Assembly: GCA_034006265.1 (NCBI GenBank)
Contig: JAVETB010000035.1
Span: 1-28,059, forward strand
Reading direction: 5' to 3'
Source of the DNA: Syntrophus sp034006265
Lineage (GTDB): Bacteria; Desulfobacterota; Syntrophia; Syntrophales; Syntrophaceae
DNA length: 28,059 nucleotides
Under the pieces are notes generated by a model. The model was not told the DNA's origin and did not search any database. It worked only from the letters and a program-made list of their open reading frames with translations. This document shows positions 24,601 to 28,059 of this stretch, piece by piece. A program made the translations under genes and the position numbers. Numbering within the stretch: position 1 is the first letter of the stretch; the number at the start of each line of letters is the position of its first letter.

Positions 24601-25880
24601 GGAAAGACGCCAAGATCGCATCCGGCAAGGGCTTCATCGTAGGTCAGGTTGATCAGGCCATCGTGCCCGTTCAAATAGGCGGGAACAAAGATCATATTGA
24701 TCCTGTTCTGGGGAAGGTTCTTCAGCCCGAGGCGGTTGCTCGTTTCCAGGATCGGGTCTGAGGCTTCGTAATGCAATCGATGGGTGCAGATGGGAGGGGT
24801 ACCCGTCTCCACTTTCGCGTAGTCGCTCTGCAGTGCCGGAATCAAATCGGTATGGCCGCCAAGGATGAAAAAAAACACCAGCAGCGACTGTTCACCCTCC
24901 ATTTCCTTTTCCAGGCGGCCGAGGGCTTCGAGGAAGATGTCAATTCCCTTGTTGTGAAATTCATACCTCCCCGAGATCGCCATGATCTTCGTATCACCGG
25001 GCAGATCCTTTTTCAGAAACCGGGAGGCGGCTTTGAGGAGCCTCATGCGGGACCGCAGAGCCGGTCTGCGGTCCTGGACAAGGTCCGGTATCTGCTCCAT
25101 ATCCAGTCCATTGGGTGTAATGATGTCAGGATAGCGGCCGAGAAAATTTTTTGCCTCAAGGGCGGTAATTTCACTAACGGTCGTCAGGCATCCGGCTTCC
25201 CGCGCCGTGGCCACCTCCATGGAATATTTAGCCGTAATATTATGGGTATTTGCTTCTCTCAGGGGAGAGATATGGTCCATGGAGGCATAGATGTCCATCC
25301 CCGATCCCGCCAGCGTCCTTCCCAAGATCGTAGAATGGGTTGTAAAGACCGTTCCGATTTCAGGAATGGCTTTTTTCAGGAAGAGGAGCCCCGCCCCGGT
25401 CATCCACTCATGAAACTGCGCGATCGCCGTCCCGCCTTGGGGTCGGACCACGAGATTATAGACCGTTTCGATGACCTCTCCGCAGGCATGGCTGAACATG
25501 ACGGGTTCCGTATAATCCCAGCCGCCGGCAATGGAATCCACCCCGTAATCTTCCCACATCCGGTAAAGCAGTTGATCCTTATTGTATTTCAGTCCGAAAT
25601 TGACCAGGATGACCTTGGGCTCCCCGGGAATTCTCCAGCGCCCGAGACGACAGGGGATGTCCTTGATGGCCGCCCCTTCCCGGATCCTGTTCCAGCATTC
25701 TTCATCGGTTTCCTCAAAATCAAGGTTGGTTTTCAAATCCGGCCCGAGAAGATAATAATTTTCGCCGAAAACCTTCAGGGCTTCCCGGATTTTGCTGCTG
25801 ATCACCGTATAGATTCCACCGACCTTGTTGCATGTCTCCCAGCTGCACTCAAATAGATATCTGTTTTGATGTTCATCCAT
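21624..25880 (-). CDS. Glycogen synthase (GT3-type) / alpha-glucan phosphorylase fusion
   Basis: A single chain of 1,418 aa joining two glycogen enzymes. Residues about 8-545 form a GT3-like glycogen synthase, which adds glucosyl units from a nucleotide sugar to an alpha-1,4-glucan: KVGGIYTVISSK near the start, and YYEPWGYTPQE with Glu431/Glu439 placed like the catalytic Glu pair of eukaryotic-type synthases. Residues about 568-680 match DUF3417, the N-terminal part of divergent GT35 alpha-glucan phosphorylases. The phosphorylase core follows: STEYGLHESLPIYSGGLGVL, LNEGHSAF, ARRFAPYKRADLIL and the PLP site EASGTSGEKVIYNG with Lys1170. It releases glucose 1-phosphate from the glucan. The last ~90 residues are a beta-rich extension. 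The ATG at 25880 has AAGGAG at the usual spacing. Each domain is about full family length with catalytic residues kept, so both activities may work. Confidence 0.92.
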   Translation of the reverse strand: MDEHQNRYLFECSWETCNKVGGIYTVISSKIREALKVFGENYYLLGPDLKTNLDFEETDEECWNRIREGAAIKDIPCRLGRWRIPGEPKVILVNFGLKYNKDQLLYRMWEDYGVDSIAGGWDYTEPVMFSHACGEVIETVYNLVVRPQGGTAIAQFHEWMTGAGLLFLKKAIPEIGTVFTTHSTILGRTLAGSGMDIYASMDHISPLREANTHNITAKYSMEVATAREAGCLTTVSEITALEAKNFLGRYPDIITPNGLDMEQIPDLVQDRRPALRSRMRLLKAASRFLKKDLPGDTKIMAISGRYEFHNKGIDIFLEALGRLEKEMEGEQSLLVFFFILGGHTDLIPALQSDYAKVETGTPPICTHRLHYEASDPILETSNRLGLKNLPQNRINMIFVPAYLNGHDGLINLTYDEALAGCDLGVFPSYYEPWGYTPQESSAHAVPTISTDQAGFGLWVQSSFTEHGGVMILKRKGREPYAITDDLFNILKEFLSWTEIEMQQRRESAWTIASRANWVEFFKYYNAAYDKAEAVSREYTEKLALVDYRTAFRHSFAGTVSTQPHFRRFTAVANLPREISRLRELAYNLWWAWNPSALELFAALDPQLWTEMGNNPVRMLETVSAERLVEARNNSVYMSLYESVMQQFDRYMTDKTLCPRLSKSPEIKWSAPVAYFSTEYGLHESLPIYSGGLGVLSGDHIKTASDLNIPLVGVGLLYRSGYFKQFIDKDGVQIAEYPESDFSNMPLQIVQDEKGEEVQISLELPGRTLYANIWEVQVGRLSLYLLNSDVPGNTPQDRNITGRLYPADQRTRIEQELLLGAGGIRLLRKLGIKPSLYHLNEGHSAFLVFSLIQLLMTEEGLNFDEASEVVRSNTVFTTHTPVEAGNERFNKDLIEHYFSNFVKWAGISWSQFYDLGLKEAGDDKPFFMTVLGLKMSHMCNGVSEIHGRVARRMWRDVWKGFHELDIPIRTVTNGVHMASYIAPKVWELFDLYFGRGWQNSITNPETWKKVWDIPDAMLWRTRYELKQRMIDYIRNHISRHWSRYGYSKTWREELYSKINPTALMIGFARRFAPYKRADLILSDLERLDKILNHPTRPVHLVFAGKAHPNDEMGKTLIKKVIAMCNREAFRGKIIFLDDYDINVARHLVRGVDVWLNTPRRPHEASGTSGEKVIYNGVLNLSISDGWWAEGFDGENGWTIGPVVRDRLEDDAGADEEDALSLYSILENSVIPLFYDRDTAGIPDKWIAMIKRSIHTLAPRFNTERMLQEYYDEMYLPTVQRSAELSESGYRLAREIAQWKSTIPMRFSSLHLLDISVEGIQGDTIVVDQPLVVTARIDPGKLSPEEIYVELFIGRDDGYGFLGTPDRVPLKRVSNLLNGSLIFTAEYRIRRNGPHSYGIRVLPCNDRLASKHETGLILWG

Positions 25881-26237
25881 TTTCTAACTCCTTTGATCTG
25901 TAAGGCATCCGGGACATACCTTCAAAGCGCTGTTCCAGGCTGATCTTCCGGAAAACACAGAAGGGGACATTTTTTTCGCCTTCGATTCAATCTTAATGAC
26001 AGGATCGCATCCATTCCATGACCGTCTCGAAGCACCGAAAGCCCGTCCCTCCCGCCATTTCCGAAATTCTGCCCTAGCAGAATCCATACCCGGAACTTTC
26101 AGCGGATAGACCTTGAAGATAGGGACGGTTCCATATCAGGGGGCTGAAACGTTCCAGATATTCCATCTTCATTCACTGGAGTTTGAAAATCGAAGAATGC
26201 ACAACCTTTCGGTTTAGAGATTGGCCGGTGCGGGAGC
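25881..26237. other. Intergenic stretch without a recognisable gene
   Basis: Between the downstream end of the multi-PAS kinase and the start of the fusion gene, both minus-strand. Short frames here carry no family signal. The region next to 25880 holds the ribosome site of the fusion gene (AAGGAG, complement of 25888-25893) and presumably its promoter. A T-rich stretch near 25970 is not preceded by a stable hairpin, so I do not call a terminator. Confidence 0.4.
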
Positions 26238-28059
26238 CTATAAAGACGCCGGCAGATAGATCGTAAAGGTCGTTCCCACTCCCACTGTTGATGACAAGGA
26301 CATATATCCGTCATGCTTCTTGATGATGGAATAGCAGATGGCCAATCCAAGCCCCGCCCCCTTGACGTTTTCCGCAGGTTTTGTCGTAAAATAAGGGTCA
26401 AAAACTTTGCTCTTGTATTCCTGGGGAATGCCCACCCCATGGTCATGGCAGGAAATCCGGATATAGGGCCCCTCTTTCAGGGAAGGCACTTCCTCGGCCG
26501 CAACCGTCACATTTTCGGCACGGATGAGGATGGAGCCCCCTTCCGGCATGGCCTCCTGAGCATTCATGATCAGCTGGCGAAGGACTTTCTGCATTTGCCC
26601 CACATCAATCTCCAGAGGCCACAGGGAATCGATAATTTCGAATTCGCAGCGGACGTTTGAACCGCTGAGGAAGAGGGCCACCGTATCCCGAAGAAAGGGG
26701 GCTACCATGACTTTTTTCCGCAGGGGACCTCCAGCCTGGGCAAAAGTGGTCAATCGATTCGTCAGCTCCTTGCCCTGAAGACATATTTTTTCCGCCTGAA
26801 TCATTTTTTCGTAAACCGGGTCATCAGAGGCAAGATGGAGCTTCGCAAGGGACACGTTACCCAGGATGGCAGCCAGCAAGTTATTGAAATCATGAGCAAT
26901 ACCACCAGTCAGAATACCGACGGACTCAAGCTGCCTCGCCTTGAGCATCTCTTCCTCCCTGTGCTTCCGATCCGTAATATCATGGATCAGAAAGTACAGG
27001 AGCTGCTCTCCCGAAATCTCAATCGGGCCGATATAGGCTTCGATATCTCTGACCTCACCGTTTGCAAGGCGGTTCAGAAAATAGAAGTGCCCGCATTCCC
27101 GCTTTCTCGCCCTTTCCATATCCCGTAAAAGATGCTCTCGAGACAGGATGCAGATGTCATCGATCGTTTTCGATTTCAGGCCATCTGTACTGTAGCCGTA
27201 GAACTGGCAGGCCGCCGAATTGGCATCCACGATCCTCCCTGTATTGGGATTAATGAGCAGCATGGACCCGACATGTTCTTCAAAAAGACAGCGGTAACGG
27301 GCCTCACGCTCCAGGAGTTCCTCCTCATCGCGCAGGCGATCGCCAATATCCCGGACGATCACCTCGATGAGCTTTCGATGCTTCTGGGTAAAAGCGCTGG
27401 CGCTCGCTTCAACGGGAAAGACGGTTCCATCCTTCTTTTTATGGAGCCATTTCCGTATATTCAATTTCGGCGATTTCAGCAGAAGAGCCGCCTTGTCCGC
27501 TTCGGCGGAAATATCCAGGATGCCGAGTCCCGCCATTTCCTCGGAGCTGTATCCATAAAGGTCAAGAGCGGCCGCATTGGCGTCGAGAATGGATCCCGTT
27601 TTTCTCTCAAAAAGAAAGATAGGGTTGGCTGCATATTCGAAGGTCCGCCGATAGCGCTGTTCATTCTCCTTCAAGGTCAGCATCTGCCGTGAGGCGGTAT
27701 TATTCCGGCAGAGTCCGACCAGGGCGATCAATTGACCGTTCGCATCAAAAAGGCCCTTGTTGGACTGCTCGATGAATCGCTCCCGTCCCTTCTGATCAAT
27801 GATCTTGTATTTGTAACTGCGGGCGACGTTCCCCTCGAGCAAAGCCTCCCAATTTTCCTTGCAGTAGTCGAAATAGTCGGGGTGAATGATATCCCTGAGA
27901 AAAAGGGGCTTCCGGTAAAAATGTTCTGCCGGGTAGCCGAACACATCGGTAATGTTGGGGCTGACGTATTCGTAGACGCCCCCGGGAATCCTGAGCAGAA
28001 GAATCGCATCATTGAGGTTTTCGAGAAGGAGGCGGTACCTTTCCGGCCCTTGAAGAATA
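26238..28059 (-). CDS. Multi-PAS histidine kinase, N terminus beyond the window
   Basis: The frame stays open to the right edge, so the gene is partial; about 606 residues are visible. Numbering from the codon at 27944, earlier codons read ERYRLLLENLNDAILLL then a PAS core, so at least three PAS domains are present: one up to about 85, one at about 95-205 (PIFLFERKTGSILDANAAAL) and one at about 215-327 (HDITDRKHREEEML). The HisKA region has His351 (GGIAHDFNNLLAAILGN; codon at 26892-26894). The HATPase_c domain has N box LIMNAQEAMPEGG (458-470), G1 HDHGVGI (500-506) and G2 KGAGLGLAI (528-536), all intact. No transmembrane helix is visible. The protein ends after the ATPase domain without a receiver, and no partner regulator lies adjacent in the window, so it is an orphan here. 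A GTG at 27944 could be mistaken for the start. Confidence 0.92.
   Translation of the reverse strand, partial: ILQGPERYRLLLENLNDAILLLRIPGGVYEYVSPNITDVFGYPAEHFYRKPLFLRDIIHPDYFDYCKENWEALLEGNVARSYKYKIIDQKGRERFIEQSNKGLFDANGQLIALVGLCRNNTASRQMLTLKENEQRYRRTFEYAANPIFLFERKTGSILDANAAALDLYGYSSEEMAGLGILDISAEADKAALLLKSPKLNIRKWLHKKKDGTVFPVEASASAFTQKHRKLIEVIVRDIGDRLRDEEELLEREARYRCLFEEHVGSMLLINPNTGRIVDANSAACQFYGYSTDGLKSKTIDDICILSREHLLRDMERARKRECGHFYFLNRLANGEVRDIEAYIGPIEISGEQLLYFLIHDITDRKHREEEMLKARQLESVGILTGGIAHDFNNLLAAILGNVSLAKLHLASDDPVYEKMIQAEKICLQGKELTNRLTTFAQAGGPLRKKVMVAPFLRDTVALFLSGSNVRCEFEIIDSLWPLEIDVGQMQKVLRQLIMNAQEAMPEGGSILIRAENVTVAAEEVPSLKEGPYIRISCHDHGVGIPQEYKSKVFDPYFTTKPAENVKGAGLGLAICYSIIKKHDGYMSLSSTVGVGTTFTIYLPASL

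Noticed and set aside
24771..25856. Plus-strand open frame of 361 codons opposite the synthase half
   Set aside because: Antisense shadow of the GT3 domain; no ribosome site and no recognisable motif.
1..28059. CRISPR arrays, tRNA, rRNA or complete insertion sequences
   Set aside because: No regularly spaced repeats, RNA-gene signatures or transposase genes with terminal repeats were seen by eye; a dedicated search was not possible.

Overview
The window reads as a chromosomal stretch of an anaerobic deltaproteobacterium (Desulfobacterota), most like Syntrophus or another member of the Syntrophaceae. This is inferred from gene content and has not been tested by a search. The supporting genes are a pyruvoyl-dependent arginine decarboxylase, a giant acyl-CoA dehydratase activase-type protein, several soluble multi-PAS two-component kinases, and a single-chain glycogen synthase/alpha-glucan phosphorylase fusion.

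Bases 1-6650 form an accessory-looking block rich in decayed elements. It holds a methyltransferase C-terminal remnant, an intact tag (3-methyladenine glycosylase I), and a RHH/RelE-type toxin-antitoxin pair damaged on both sides. Three membrane-protein genes follow: a BON-MscS channel, a DUF2254 protein and a PAP2 phosphatase. Between the last two lies a short ORF-less group II intron remnant on the minus strand, immediately downstream (in intron orientation) of a perfect 20-bp inverted repeat.

Bases 6700-11050 hold nfi (endonuclease V), then a convergent minus-strand operon. In transcription order this encodes a secreted SH3-NlpC/P60 cell-wall peptidase, a two-PAS NarL-type histidine kinase and its LuxR-family response regulator. 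Kinase and regulator overlap by ATGA.

Bases 11300-16400 run on the plus strand. pdaD is followed by a roughly 1,440-residue protein made of two ASKHA/BadF-type activase modules, a DUF2229 region and a COG3581-like region, with many cysteines placed as in Fe-S proteins. The reading frame of this gene is broken near 12476.

Bases 16550-21460 hold a decayed hybrid-kinase tail with an intact receiver domain and a DUF4124/retropepsin-like protease (both minus strand). On the plus strand are an M24 peptidase, a receiver/coiled-coil/LuxR regulator, a zinc-ribbon membrane protein and a DUF2905 protein.

Bases 21620-28059 (minus strand) hold the 1,418-residue synthase-phosphorylase fusion and the C-terminal part of a multi-PAS histidine kinase that runs off the right edge.

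No rRNA, tRNA, CRISPR array or intact insertion sequence was recognised. The most unusual items are the giant double-activase protein beside pdaD, the synthase-phosphorylase fusion, the doubly damaged toxin-antitoxin locus and the intron remnant beside its hairpin.
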